A stretch of DNA of 64,000 bases from Halomonas denitrificans (GTDB lineage Bacteria > Pseudomonadota > Gammaproteobacteria > Pseudomonadales > Halomonadaceae): the NCBI RefSeq assembly GCF_003056305.1, contig NZ_PYVX01000005.1, positions 62,001 to 126,000 of the forward strand. Reading direction: 5' to 3'. Positions 51,133-62,313 of this stretch are shown in pieces. Each line of letters begins with the position of its first letter. Position 1 is the first letter of the stretch. The translations under genes and the position numbers were made by a program. Below the pieces are notes generated by a model, which saw only the letters and a list, made by a program, of their open reading frames with translations, did not search any database and was not told where the DNA came from.

Positions 51133-51806
51133 TGCACCTCTCCGGTCTCGGCAAAGAAGCGTCCCAGCCCCTCCGGCGCCTGGGCATCACGGTCCAGGCG
51201 TGCCGCCTCGGCGACCCGGGCCGGGTCGGGATCGGCGGCGATGATACGCGTCTCGCAGTCGGCCCCCGTCACCACCAGCGCGTCGGGCCGGGGGGTGTCG
51301 CCCTCCGCCTCGTGCAGTACCTCGAGATAGTAGGTCGGGTCATAGATCCGGTAGTGCATCGGCCCCTGGCCGAGCGGCAGGGGCTCGGCCAGGGGCAGCC
51401 GGAACATGAGTTCGACGCGGCCGTCCCGCGCCAGGGTGGTGAGGTGCTCCACCTCACCGAGCGCGACCGTTTCGCCGCCCTGGGTGACGTGGGTGAAGTA
51501 GTGTTGCGGGGCGAGGTTGTGGCGGATCTCCACGCCGAGCTGGTCGAGGCGCGCCTCCATCGGGGCCTCGCCCTCGGCGGCTTGCAGCTCCTCCAGCAGC
51601 AGCAGGCTGTAGAGGGGGTCCAGGCGCCAGCGTTGCTGCAGGGCCTCGACCCGACCGCGCTCATCCACCTGGACGCGCACCGAGACGTCCACCCAGCCGT
51701 GAGGATGGGCCGGACTCAGCAGGGGCCAGAGGGAGAGGGCACAGGCAAGGGCCAGGGCGAGACGGCGTCGTCCGGCCCGGCCGCGTAAGGAGCGTGTCGG
51801 CAGCAT
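51117..51806 (-). CDS. DUF1007 exported protein
   Basis: 229 residues. Signal peptide about 1-33 (LALALACALSLWPLLSPAHA-like, here ending SPAHPHGW). The mature start HPHGWVDV, LDPLYSLLLLEEL, YFTHV and YRIYDPTYYLEV segments are the DUF1007 pattern. Family members are periplasmic and found beside NicO metal transporters; they may bind metal through the N-terminal His residues. Function unproven. First gene of a two-gene unit with NicO. Confidence 0.85.
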   Translation of the reverse strand: MLPTRSLRGRAGRRRLALALACALSLWPLLSPAHPHGWVDVSVRVQVDERGRVEALQQRWRLDPLYSLLLLEELQAAEGEAPMEARLDQLGVEIRHNLAPQHYFTHVTQGGETVALGEVEHLTTLARDGRVELMFRLPLAEPLPLGQGPMHYRIYDPTYYLEVLHEAEGDTPRPDALVVTGADCETRIIAADPDPARVAEAARLDRDAQAPEGLGRFFAETGEVQCDPP

Positions 51807-51874
51807 GGGCGATATCCTAGGGCAGCGTCGGGCAGGCGGCAACGCGGAATGACAGGCGTTTGCCCTGGCCTCCT

Positions 51875-53887
51875 TCACAGGCGTCGCAGCCCCCACATGA
51901 AGTAGGCGCCGCCGAGCAGCGAGGCCACCAGGCCCGCCGGGATCTCCTCGGGGAACAGCAGCTGGCGGCCCAGGCCATCGGCCAGCACCATCAGCAGGGC
52001 GCCGGTGAGCGCGGCGCCGGCGAGATGCGCCCGGGCCCGGGTGAAACCCAGCAGGCGGGCCATGTGCGGGGCCAGCAGGCCGACGAAGGAGAGCGGCCCC
52101 ACCACCAGGGTGGCCCCGGCGGTGAGCAGCGCCACCATCAGCAGCAGCGCCAGTCGCGCGCGGGCCAGGGGCAGCCCCAGGGCCGAGGCGGTGGCGCCGC
52201 CCAGCGGCAGGATGTCGAGCCAGCGCTCCAGCGGCGCGGCGACCAGGGCCAGCAGCAGGGCCGCGGCGGCCACCGCCAGCGCGGCGGTCGGGTCGACGTA
52301 GTAGGTGGAGCCGGAGAGCCAGGCGATCACCTGCTGGCCGCGTGGGTCGCCACCGGCCAGCACCACGCCCTTGATCGCCTCGAACAGCGCGGTGATCGCC
52401 ACGCCGGTCAACAGCAGCCGCTCCGGCTGGAAGCCGCTTCCGCGATTGAGGCCCACCAGCACGGCCAGGCTGGCCAGTGCCCCCAGGGTGCCGGCGGTCA
52501 CCAGGGTCAGGTTGCCGGGGGCGGGCAGCAGGAAGATGGCGCCCATCAGGGCGATGGCGCTGCCGCCGCTGATGCCCAGCACCTCGGGGCTGGCCATGGG
52601 GTTGGCGGTGAGGCGCTGGATCAGGGTGCCGGCGAGGGCGAGCATCACCCCGCAGGCGGCGGCAGCCAGCGCCCGGGGCGCGCGCCACTGCAGCACGCCC
52701 CAGTCGCCGGGAGACGCCCACTGCCAGCCGTTGGCCCCCTGGCCGGCGAGCACCGCGACCGCGCCCACGCCGAGCAGGGCGATGGCGAGCCCGGCGGCCA
52801 GCCGCCGCGGGACCGGATGGCGATGGCCGAGGGTCCGGGCCTCGCGGGGGGGCGTCTCGCCGCCGAGGCGCAGCCGCGGGATCAGCCACAGCAGCAGCGG
52901 GGCGCCCAGGGCCGCGGTGGTGGCGCCGGTGGGGATCAGGGTGGGCAGGTGGCTCGAGACGCGCTGCAGCGCCAGGTCGGTGGCGGCCAGCAGCAGGGCG
53001 CCGAGCAGCGTCGACCAGGCGAGGCGCGCGCCCAGGCGCCGCGCGCCGGCCAGGCGCACGATATTGGGCGCCGCCAGGCCGATGAAGCCGACGATCCCCA
53101 CCACGCTCACCACGCAGCCGGTGAGAAAGACGGCGAGCCCCAGGCCGGCGAGGCGCAGGTGCTTGAGCGAGACGCCGAGGCTCTTGGCGCCCGCCTCGTC
53201 GAGGGCGAGGACCGCCAGGGGGCGCAGCAGCAGCCAGGCGAGCAGGCCGCCGATCGCCAGGCGCGGCGCCAGGAAGGCGACGTCCTGCCAGCCGTTCTGG
53301 TAAAGCGACCCGGCGCCCCAGATCAGCAGCCCCTTGAGCTCCTCCTGGTGGAAGAGCAGCAGTACCATGGAGAGTGCCCCGAAGTAGAGGTTGACCACCA
53401 GCCCGCCGAGCACCACCACCACCGGCGCCAGGCCGCGCCGCCAGGCCAGGGCGAAGACAAGTCCCATGGCCAGGCCGCCGCCGGCCAGCGCGACCCATTC
53501 CCGCCCCAGCCCCAGCAGGCCCGGGGCCATCAGCGAGGCGGCCATCAGCGCCAGGTTGGCACCGCTCGCCACGCCCAGGGTGGCGGGGGCGGCCAGCGGG
53601 TTGCGCAGCACCTGCTGCATCAGCACCCCGGCGAGCGCCAGGCCGCCGCCGGCGATCAGCGCCATGGCGAGCCGCGGCCACCAGGCGTAGTGCAGTACCA
53701 GGCTCGTGGCGGCCTCGCCCGGCGACGCGGGGTCGAGCAGCGCGGCCAGGCCGGCCTCCAGGCCAGGGCCGTCGAGCAGCTGGTCGAGGACGAGGGCCAG
53801 CACGCCGAGGGCGAGCGGCAGGCAGAGCAGGGTCGGCGTCAGCCGGGGGCGCCAGGGCTGGCGCGAGGCGAGGGCGTCAGGCGGCAT
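51875..53887 (-). CDS. fhuB: Ferric hydroxamate ABC transporter permease FhuB
   Basis: 670 residues consisting of two fused FecCD domains (about 15-335 and 345-670), as in E. coli FhuB; each repeats GxxLAGxLxQ (GLALAGVLMQQVLRNPLA, MLALAGTLIQRLTANPMA). Forms the whole transmembrane path for Fe-hydroxamate across the inner membrane. ATG 53887 has GGAGG six bases upstream (53894-53898) and overlaps the fhuD end by 11 bp; a GTG at 53905 lacks such a site. Confidence 0.93.
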   Translation of the reverse strand: MPPDALASRQPWRPRLTPTLLCLPLALGVLALVLDQLLDGPGLEAGLAALLDPASPGEAATSLVLHYAWWPRLAMALIAGGGLALAGVLMQQVLRNPLAAPATLGVASGANLALMAASLMAPGLLGLGREWVALAGGGLAMGLVFALAWRRGLAPVVVVLGGLVVNLYFGALSMVLLLFHQEELKGLLIWGAGSLYQNGWQDVAFLAPRLAIGGLLAWLLLRPLAVLALDEAGAKSLGVSLKHLRLAGLGLAVFLTGCVVSVVGIVGFIGLAAPNIVRLAGARRLGARLAWSTLLGALLLAATDLALQRVSSHLPTLIPTGATTAALGAPLLLWLIPRLRLGGETPPREARTLGHRHPVPRRLAAGLAIALLGVGAVAVLAGQGANGWQWASPGDWGVLQWRAPRALAAAACGVMLALAGTLIQRLTANPMASPEVLGISGGSAIALMGAIFLLPAPGNLTLVTAGTLGALASLAVLVGLNRGSGFQPERLLLTGVAITALFEAIKGVVLAGGDPRGQQVIAWLSGSTYYVDPTAALAVAAAALLLALVAAPLERWLDILPLGGATASALGLPLARARLALLLMVALLTAGATLVVGPLSFVGLLAPHMARLLGFTRARAHLAGAALTGALLMVLADGLGRQLLFPEEIPAGLVASLLGGAYFMWGLRRL

Positions 53888-54770
53888 CGCCGGCCTCCAG
53901 GGCACTCACCAGCTGCTCGGCGAAACGCGCGGCCGAGGGCAGGGCGCCGAAGCTCCACACCGGCGGCAGCACGAGGGGGGCGCCGCGGCTCGCCTCGACC
54001 AGGTGACCCCAGAGGCCGCCGTCGTCCAGGCGCTCGCGGACCCCGGCGGGGTAGGGCTCCACCACCACCAGCCGGGCGTCGAGGCCGGCCAGCGCCTCGA
54101 GGCCCACCAGCGAGAAGCCCCAGGCGTTGGTGGGACCGTCCCAGGCGTTGTCGAGGCCGAGGCGGTCGAGCACCGCCTGGTAGAGGCCGTTGTCGCCGAA
54201 GATACGCACGTGGCGGCGATCCATGAACTGTACGACCACCAGTGGCGGCGTGGTCTCGCCGAGGCGCCGGCGCAGGGCGTCGAGTCGGGCCTCGGTCTCA
54301 CCGATCAGCCGGGTCGCCGCCGCGGGGCGCTCGACCAGCTCGCCGAGCGACAGGGTCAACTCGCGCATCTCCGTCCAGGTGTCGCGATCGGGGCGGTAGA
54401 GCGGCAGCGACGATACCGGGGCGATGCGCTCGAGACGCGGCGCGAGGTTGGCGAACATCGGCGAGATCAGGATGCGCTCGGGGGCGAGGCTCGCCAGGCG
54501 TTCCAGGTTGGGCTGGCTTCTCAGCCCCAGGTCGAGGGTCGAGGCGGGCAGGGCCGGCTCGCCCACCCAGGCGTGGTAGGCCTCGACCTGGGCGACCGCG
54601 ACGGGGGGCGCATCGAGCGCGACCAGCGTCTCGGCCAGGGTCCAGTCGAGGGTGGCGAGGCGTGGCGCATCGGCCGGCGCCGCGGCGGCGAAAAGCGCGG
54701 CGACCAGGCCGGCGAGCCATGTCGGGGCGCGTCGAGGGCGGGGCGATCCGGAAAACACGGCGAGCTCCAT
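53877..54770 (-). CDS. fhuD: Periplasmic ferric-siderophore-binding protein FhuD
   Basis: 297 residues, like E. coli FhuD (296). Signal peptide about 1-33 (WLAGLVAALFAAAAPADA), then a type III binding-protein fold: RLATLDWTLAETLVALDAPPVAVAQVEAY, PERILISPMFAN, and a long helix region 130-170. It delivers ferric hydroxamates to FhuBC. Between fhuC (17 bp upstream) and fhuB (overlapping). No clear SD, so coupling to fhuC is likely. Confidence 0.9.
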   Translation of the reverse strand: MELAVFSGSPRPRRAPTWLAGLVAALFAAAAPADAPRLATLDWTLAETLVALDAPPVAVAQVEAYHAWVGEPALPASTLDLGLRSQPNLERLASLAPERILISPMFANLAPRLERIAPVSSLPLYRPDRDTWTEMRELTLSLGELVERPAAATRLIGETEARLDALRRRLGETTPPLVVVQFMDRRHVRIFGDNGLYQAVLDRLGLDNAWDGPTNAWGFSLVGLEALAGLDARLVVVEPYPAGVRERLDDGGLWGHLVEASRGAPLVLPPVWSFGALPSAARFAEQLVSALEAGDAA

Positions 54771-54787
54771 GGTCAGGGGCAGCGTGA

Positions 54788-55555
54788 CTAGTGGGCGATG
54801 GCGACGCGGTGCCCGCCACGGGGGTGGGCCATGACGTGCATGGGAATGCCGTAGATGGCCTTCAGGGTGTCGCCGTTCATCATCTCCTCGGGCGTGCCCT
54901 GGGCCAGCAGGCGGCCGCCGTGCAGGGCCACCAGGCGGTCGCAGTAGCGCGAGGCCATGTTGATGTCGTGGAGCACGATGATCACCCCGAGGTCGAGCTC
55001 CCGGCACAGCCGGCGGGTCAGCGCCAGCACTTCCACCTGGTGGGCGACGTCCAGCGCCGCCAGGGGCTCGTCGAGGAGCAGGAAGCGACTGCCCTGGGCG
55101 AGCAGCATGGCCAGCCAGACCCGCTGGCGCTCGCCGCCGGAGAGGGTGTCCACCTGGCGGTCGGCGAAGGACTCGGTATGGGTCAGGGCCAGGGCACGGT
55201 CGATGGCCGCCTCGTCGTCGCGGCCGTGCCGGCCCAGCAGGCCGCGCCAGGGGTAGCGGCCGAAGCCCACCAGCTCGCGGCCGGTGAGTTGGTCGGCGGC
55301 GGGCAGGTGCTGGGGCAGGTAGGCGACCCGGCGCGCGAAGGCGCGATGGCCCCAGGCCGTCATCGGCTTGCCGTCCAGGCGAAGCTCCCCCCGGCTGGCG
55401 GCCTGCTGGCGGGCCAGCAGCTTGAGCAGGGTCGACTTGCCCGAGCCGTTGTGGCCGATCAGGCCGTGGACCCGGCCCTGGGCGAATTCCAGGTCGAGGG
55501 GCTCAAGCAGGCACTGGCCGTTGACCTCGAAGGAGGCGGCGCGCGTTTCGATCAT
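54788..55555 (-). CDS. fhuC: Ferric hydroxamate ABC transporter ATPase FhuC
   Basis: 255 residues. Walker [10 protein letters not shown] at 34-42, signature LSGGERQR, Walker [14 protein letters not shown]-loop [13 protein letters not shown]. First gene of the minus-strand fhuC-fhuD-fhuB unit. A Fur-box-like A/T tract (55619-55644) lies ~65 bp upstream. Confidence 0.94.
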   Translation of the reverse strand: MIETRAASFEVNGQCLLEPLDLEFAQGRVHGLIGHNGSGKSTLLKLLARQQAASRGELRLDGKPMTAWGHRAFARRVAYLPQHLPAADQLTGRELVGFGRYPWRGLLGRHGRDDEAAIDRALALTHTESFADRQVDTLSGGERQRVWLAMLLAQGSRFLLLDEPLAALDVAHQVEVLALTRRLCRELDLGVIIVLHDINMASRYCDRLVALHGGRLLAQGTPEEMMNGDTLKAIYGIPMHVMAHPRGGHRVAIAH

Positions 55556-55618
55556 GGGGGCTCCGCTCGCGGAAGGCCGCCCCGGAGAGGCGGTGAGTAT
55601 TTTCGCAAAGCGTAAGCC

Positions 55619-55644
55619 AAATAATAATACTTATCAATACTATT
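55619..55644. promoter_or_regulatory. Fur-box-like A/T tract between fhuC and the ABC half-transporter
   Basis: A run of overlapping AATAAT/AATACT/TATCAATA elements scoring 12 of 19 against the Fur consensus in two registers. It is the only A/T-rich patch between the two divergent genes and includes TTGATA (minus, 55637-55632). It probably coordinates both operons with iron. Confidence 0.5.
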
Positions 55645-55703
55645 GGTTGGCTGGGGCGGCGACATGCCGTAGGCTTGGGCACCCGCCAACAAGGACCGTC
55701 TCG

Positions 55704-57506
<1,803 letters not shown>

Positions 57507-57605
57507 CGCGAGCCTCGTTCTTTGCCTCCAGGCGGCGGCCGCAGGGCCGCCGCCGAGGCGATAGGTCGACGCGGACGCTTCCAACGAGAATAAGTTTCAA
57601 TTGGG

Positions 57606-57634
57606 TTGTTGTTATCAATGCGAGTCATTATCAT
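57606..57634 (+). promoter_or_regulatory. Fur-regulated promoter of the FhuE-like receptor
   Basis: TTGTTG (57606-57611), 17-bp spacer, TATCAT (57629-57634). A Fur-box-like 19-mer at 57614-57632 (13 of 19, ending in a perfect CATTATC) covers the spacer and most of the -10, so Fur-Fe would block RNA polymerase. Predicted start near 57641, 33 nt before the ATG. Confidence 0.65.
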
Positions 57635-57673
57635 GCGCGTTCCTGTGCATAAGACCCAGAGGCTTGCTTCCCC

Positions 57674-59866
57674 ATGTTCCCATCCGCTTCCCGCCGCGTC
57701 GGGGTCGACCCCCTTGCCCAGGCCGTGCGCCGCGCCCTCGGCCTCGCCACCCTCGGCAGTCTCGTGCTGGGCTCGCCCGCCCTGCTGGCCGAGGAGGCCG
57801 CGTCCGCCGAAGCGCTCGAGACGGTCACCGTCGAGGCCGAGGCGCTGTCGCTGGTCACCGAGGGCGCCGATGACTACCGGGTCGCCCAGACCAGCACCGC
57901 GACCAAGCTCGACCTGACACCCCGCGAGACGCCGCAGTCCGTCTCCACGGTCACCCGCGCCCAGATCGAGGATTTCCGTCTCGACGCCATCAACGACGTC
58001 TTGGAGAGCACCCCGGGGGTCACGGTAGAGCGGCTGGAGACCGACCGGACCTACTACACCGCGCGCGGCTTCGAGGTCTCGAACTTCCAGGTCGACGGGC
58101 TGCGCCTGCCCATGCCCTACAACAACGTCCACGGCGACATGGATACCGCCCTCTACGACCGCGTCGAGGTGGTGCGCGGCGCCACCGGCCTGATGTCCGG
58201 GTCGGGCAATCCGGCAGCCACCGTCAACTTCATCCGCAAGCGGCCCACCGCGACGCCCCAGGCCTCGGTGTCGACCACCCTGGGCAGCTGGGACCATCGT
58301 CGCCTGGAAGTTGACGTCTCCGGCCCCCTCGACGACGCGGGCCGGGTGCGCGGCCGCCTGGTCGCCGTGGGGCAGGAGGGCGACTCCTACCTGGATCGGC
58401 TGCACCGCGAGCGCGGCCTGCTCTACGGCGTGCTGGAGGCGGACCCGACCGACAGCACCCGGCTGGCGCTGGGGCACACCTGGCAGCAGAACGACACCGA
58501 CGGCAACATGTGGGGGGCGTTGCCGCTCTACGATTCGGCCGGCAACTCCACCGACTATGACCGCTCTACCAGCGTGGCGCCGAACTGGTCCTACTGGGAC
58601 GTGGAAACGCAGCGCAGCTTCGTCGAGCTGACCCAGCGGCTCTCCGACGACTGGTCGCTCACGGGCACGCTGACGCATCTGGACATGGTTTCCGATACCC
58701 AGCTCTTCTACATCTACGGCGTACCGAATGCCGACACCGGCGCCATCACCGACGACCAGCTGACCCTCAGCCAGTACGATCGCCATCTCGAGCAGTGGGT
58801 CGCCGACGTTCACGCCAAGGGCGACGTCGAGGCGTTCGGGCGGACGCATCAGCTGGTGCTGGGCACGGACTGGAGCCAGAGCCGCAACCAGCAGACGTCG
58901 CGCTACCCCACGGCGAGCTTCGATGCGGGCGGCCAGGGCGTGCCGCCGCTGGACGACTGGAACGGCGACTACCCCGAGCCCGATGCCTGGGCGGCGTTCC
59001 CGTCCACCGTGGGCGATGCCACCGTCAAGGAGCGCAGCGCCTACGGGGCCGGCAAGCTGGATCTGGCCGACCGCTGGACGCTGGTCACCGGCGCCCGGGT
59101 GAGCTGGCTGGATACCGTGGGCGAGCAGTACGGCAGCTCCCAGGACACCAGCCTCGACAACGAGCTGACGCCCTATGCCGGCCTGATCTACGACCTGACC
59201 GACCGCGCCTCGCTCTACGCCAGCTATACCGAGATCTTCACGCCGCAGACCGAGATGGACCGCAGCGGCCAGTACCTCGATCCCATCGAGGGGGCCAGCT
59301 ATGAGCTGGGGCTCAAGGCCGACGTCTTCGACGGGGGCGCGGATGCCGCCCTGGCCCTGTTCCGCACCGAGCAGGACAACGTGGCCCAGCCGGACGGTCG
59401 AGTGAACGGGCGCGAGGCCTACAAGGCGGCCGACGGCATCACCAGCGAAGGCGTCGAGGTGACCCTCGCCGGCGAGCTGGCGCCGGGCTGGCAGGCCAGT
59501 GCCGGCTACACCTACCTGGAGGTCGAGGACGCCGAGGGCGAGACCACCAACACCTACATTCCCCGCCACCTGGTACGCGCCACCACCAGCTACCGGCCGG
59601 CCGCCCTGGAGGCGCTCAAGGTCGGCGCCCGGCTGCGCTGGCAGGACGACATCGAGCGCGAGCGCACCCATGCCGACGGCAAGACCCGCCAGGACGCCTA
59701 TGCGCTGGTCGACCTGATGGCGAGCTATGACTTCAGCGACCATCTCACCGGCTCGCTCAACGTCAACAACGTCACCGACGAGACCTACCTGACCAGCCTG
59801 AAGTGGGATCAGGGCTTCTACGGCGCCCCGCGCCACGTCATGGCCAACCTGACCTGGACCTACTGA
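57674..59866 (+). CDS. TonB-dependent siderophore receptor (FhuE/FpvA-like barrel, no signalling domain)
   Basis: 730 residues. Signal peptide about 1-40 (ends ALLA), TonB-box-like ETVTVEA at 49-55, plug domain (about 65-185: TPRETPQSVSTVTRAQIEDF, VLESTPGVTV, RGFEVSNFQVDG, DRVEVVRGATGLMSGSGNPAATVNFIRK), then a 22-strand barrel ending in an aromatic (TWTY). The plug phrase SGSGNPAATVNFIRKRPT is typical of receptors for hydroxamate or coprogen-type siderophores. The ligand is unknown. No N-terminal STN domain, so no direct sigma signalling. Confidence 0.92.
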   Translation: MFPSASRRVGVDPLAQAVRRALGLATLGSLVLGSPALLAEEAASAEALETVTVEAEALSLVTEGADDYRVAQTSTATKLDLTPRETPQSVSTVTRAQIEDFRLDAINDVLESTPGVTVERLETDRTYYTARGFEVSNFQVDGLRLPMPYNNVHGDMDTALYDRVEVVRGATGLMSGSGNPAATVNFIRKRPTATPQASVSTTLGSWDHRRLEVDVSGPLDDAGRVRGRLVAVGQEGDSYLDRLHRERGLLYGVLEADPTDSTRLALGHTWQQNDTDGNMWGALPLYDSAGNSTDYDRSTSVAPNWSYWDVETQRSFVELTQRLSDDWSLTGTLTHLDMVSDTQLFYIYGVPNADTGAITDDQLTLSQYDRHLEQWVADVHAKGDVEAFGRTHQLVLGTDWSQSRNQQTSRYPTASFDAGGQGVPPLDDWNGDYPEPDAWAAFPSTVGDATVKERSAYGAGKLDLADRWTLVTGARVSWLDTVGEQYGSSQDTSLDNELTPYAGLIYDLTDRASLYASYTEIFTPQTEMDRSGQYLDPIEGASYELGLKADVFDGGADAALALFRTEQDNVAQPDGRVNGREAYKAADGITSEGVEVTLAGELAPGWQASAGYTYLEVEDAEGETTNTYIPRHLVRATTSYRPAALEALKVGARLRWQDDIERERTHADGKTRQDAYALVDLMASYDFSDHLTGSLNVNNVTDETYLTSLKWDQGFYGAPRHVMANLTWTY

Positions 59867-59894
59867 GCCATCGCCTCGCCCGACCAGGCCATCC

Positions 59895-59924
59895 AGGGCC
59901 CACCCCGGTAACGGGGTGGGCCCT
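59895..59924 (+). terminator. Terminator after the FhuE-like receptor gene
   Basis: 12-bp stem (59895-59906 with 59913-59924), extended loop GGTAAC, followed by TTGTCGTT. The rest of 59867-60127 holds only this and the next hairpin. Confidence 0.8.
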
Positions 59925-60069
59925 TGTCGTTGCTGAGGGAGGGATCGCCGCGGCCGAGCTCGTGGGGGCGATCGGTGCGGTCTTACCCCTCACACCTGCC
60001 CAGGTTCTCTAGAGTCGCTCGCCGGGGCTTTTTCATTACCCGAGGCATCACCGATGGCACTCGGGCACG

Positions 60070-60097
60070 AAAAAACCGGCAGCCCGAGGGCCGCCGG
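60070..60097 (-). terminator. Intrinsic terminator of the FhuA-like gene
   Basis: On the minus strand a stem of nine pairs with one mismatch (60076-60085 with 60088-60097) is followed by six T residues (plus-strand A60070-60075). It lies 30 bp beyond the receptor's stop. Confidence 0.82.
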
Positions 60098-60127
60098 CAA
60101 GCATCTGCAGTGGGTGAGGCGCGAGGG

Positions 60128-62218
60128 TCAGAAGGTGTAGCTGACGGTGGCCTTGACGCTGCGCTCGGCGCCGAAGTAGCAGAAGTCGATGTCGCTGCAG
60201 CCGGCGACGTACTCCTCGTCGAGCAGGTTGCTGACGTTGAGCCGCGCCGAGACGCCCTCGAAACCTGCTTTGGCCAGGTCGTAGCCCAGGGTGGCGTCGA
60301 CCAGGGTGTAGTCGGGCACCTTCTCGGTATTGGCCTCGTCGGCGTAGATATCGGCGTAGTAGCGCACCCCGAGGCCTGCATCCAGTCCGGCGAGCCCGCC
60401 CTGCTGGACGGTGTACTGCCCCCAGACCGAGGCCTGATGGCGGGGCACCCAGTTGTCGGTGTTGCCCTCGTTGGCATCGCCGGTCTTCTCAAGGGTCACG
60501 TCGGTGTAGCTGTAGCCGACCTGCAGGCGCAGGTTATCGGTCAGCCGGGTATGGGCCTCCAGCTCGACGCCCTGGGATTCGATCTCCCCGGTGGCGCGGA
60601 AGAAGGTCTCGCTGGCGCGCTTGGTGGCCAGGTTCTCCTGGGTGATATGGAAGAGCGCCACGCTGTAGCGATCCTGGGTACCGGCCGGTTGGAACTTCAG
60701 GCCAGTCTCCACCTGCTCGCCCTGGGACGGCTCGATCAGGTCACCGTTCTGGTCGGTCGCGGCGTTGGGGCTGAAGGAAGTGGTGTAGCTGGCGTAGGGC
60801 GCCAGGCCGTTGTCGAACAGGTAGAGGGCTCCGGCGCGGCCGCTGAACTGTGTATCGTCCAGCTCGCCGGTCACGCCGGTGTCTCGGTCCGTGTTGGCGA
60901 TATCGACCCAGTCGTGACGGCCGCCCAGGTTCAGCCGCCAGTTGCCGAGGGCCAGCTGGTCCTGAAGGTAGACGCCGGTCTGCTCCAGTTCGCGTTTCTG
61001 GCGCACGTCTGGATAGAAGGCGGTGGGCTCGGCGCCGTACTGCGGGTCGAAGGCATCGATGGTGGGAAAGGCCCCGGAGCCCCACACCACGTCGTTGTCG
61101 CGCTGCTGGTAGTCGACGCCGGCCAGCAGGGTGTGCTCGGCAGCCCCGGTGGTGAGGCGGGCCTCGAGCTGGTTGTCCACCGCCAGGGCCTTGAGGGACT
61201 CGTCGCCACTGGAATAGTAGCGGTTGAGTTCGGTGTCGCTGGCCCAGCCGAACGCGTAGACCTGCTCCAGCTCGACGTCGGACTCGGTGTAGCGCAGTGT
61301 CTGGCGGCCGGTCAGGGCGTCGCTGAATCGGTGCTCCAGCTCGTAGCCCACCAGCGTCTGTTCGCGCTCGAACTTGTCGAAGTCCTCCTCGCCCTCGAAG
61401 AAGTCATTGGAGATGCGACGGCCGTTGCGATCTTCCGCCGTGCCTTCGTAGGGCAGGCCCGAGTGGTAACCGCCCTCGGGGTCCTTGTGCAGGTAGGCGT
61501 GCAGAGTGAGGCTGGTGGCGTCGGTGACGTCCCAGCTCAGCTGGGGGGCGAAGGCGTAGCGCTCCTCCTCCACCGGGCCGAACTGGGTGTCGGCGGCTCG
61601 TGCCAGGCCGGTCACTCGGAAAGCCACGCGGCGCTCGTCGTCCAGCGGGCCGGTGAGGTCGAAGGCGGCGCTGCGCTGGGCGTTGTTGCCGATGCCGAGG
61701 CGCACCTCGCCGCTGTGCTCGAATTCGGGGCGCTTGCTGGTCTGGGCTACCAGGCCGCCCGGGGAGGCGCGGCCATAGAGTACCGAGGCCGGCCCCTTGA
61801 CCACCTCGATGCGTTCCAGGAACCAGGGATCGACGACCAGCGAGCTGAAGGAGCCGCCATCGCTCATTACCTTGAGGCCGTCGAGGAAGGTGTTGCTGAC
61901 GCTGCCGTCGGTGAAGCCGCGCAGCACCAGATAGTCATAGCGGTTGGAGGCGCCGATCTGGTTGGTATAGACGCCCGGCGTGTAGTCGGCGGCGCGCTGC
62001 ACGGTTTCGGCGCCGCGGGCCTCCCACTCCTCGTTCTCGATGACCGAGACCGACTGCGGCGTCTCGTTGAAGGGCGTCTCGGTCTTGGTGGCGGCCTGGG
62101 CGGTGACGGTCAGGGTGGAGAGCCGTTCGGCCTCTTCGGCGTGGGCCGTCAGGGTGAGGCTTGCGGTGGCGAGCGACACCGCCAGCGCCAGCGGACGTGG
62201 AGTCGGCATGCGGGACAT
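60128..62218 (-). CDS. fhuA: TonB-dependent ferric siderophore receptor, FhuA-like
   Basis: 696 residues. Signal peptide about 1-27 (TLTAHA), TonB-box-like STLTVTA at 34-40, plug (about 45-160) and barrel. The C-terminal LNVSNLLDEEYVAGCSDIDF then CYFGAERSVKATVSYTF mirrors FhuA of E. coli, where a Cys pair sits in the last loop and the chain ends ...GAERQV...F; here two Cys also flank that loop. It therefore probably takes up ferrichrome or a similar hydroxamate for FhuBCD. ATG 62209 is a possible alternative start. Confidence 0.92.
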   Translation of the reverse strand: MSRMPTPRPLALAVSLATASLTLTAHAEEAERLSTLTVTAQAATKTETPFNETPQSVSVIENEEWEARGAETVQRAADYTPGVYTNQIGASNRYDYLVLRGFTDGSVSNTFLDGLKVMSDGGSFSSLVVDPWFLERIEVVKGPASVLYGRASPGGLVAQTSKRPEFEHSGEVRLGIGNNAQRSAAFDLTGPLDDERRVAFRVTGLARAADTQFGPVEEERYAFAPQLSWDVTDATSLTLHAYLHKDPEGGYHSGLPYEGTAEDRNGRRISNDFFEGEEDFDKFEREQTLVGYELEHRFSDALTGRQTLRYTESDVELEQVYAFGWASDTELNRYYSSGDESLKALAVDNQLEARLTTGAAEHTLLAGVDYQQRDNDVVWGSGAFPTIDAFDPQYGAEPTAFYPDVRQKRELEQTGVYLQDQLALGNWRLNLGGRHDWVDIANTDRDTGVTGELDDTQFSGRAGALYLFDNGLAPYASYTTSFSPNAATDQNGDLIEPSQGEQVETGLKFQPAGTQDRYSVALFHITQENLATKRASETFFRATGEIESQGVELEAHTRLTDNLRLQVGYSYTDVTLEKTGDANEGNTDNWVPRHQASVWGQYTVQQGGLAGLDAGLGVRYYADIYADEANTEKVPDYTLVDATLGYDLAKAGFEGVSARLNVSNLLDEEYVAGCSDIDFCYFGAERSVKATVSYTF

Positions 62219-62242
62219 CCTTGCTGAGAGCGTGTGGCTTTA

Positions 62243-62261
62243 GGGAATGAGAAGTATTCCC
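62243..62261 (-). promoter_or_regulatory. Fur-box-like palindrome upstream of the FhuA-like gene
   Basis: GGGAATGAGAAGTATTCCC: a perfect GGGAAT/ATTCCC inverted repeat with a 7-bp spacer and 12 of 19 matches to the Fur consensus, 25 bp before the ATG. It could alternatively be the target of the neighbouring AraC regulator. Confidence 0.45.
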
Positions 62262-62313
62262 TTTTGCCCGCCCGGCGGGGTATGCCGAATGCTCAAGAGG
62301 CTATTCGAGGTGA

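Noticed and set aside
51860..54226. 788-codon plus-strand frame opposite fhuB/fhuD
   Set aside because: A Gln/Gly/Arg-rich shadow of two well-supported genes on the other strand.
59924..62227. 767-codon frame opposite the FhuA-like receptor
   Set aside because: Shadow frame without protein features; the minus strand shows signal peptide, plug and barrel.
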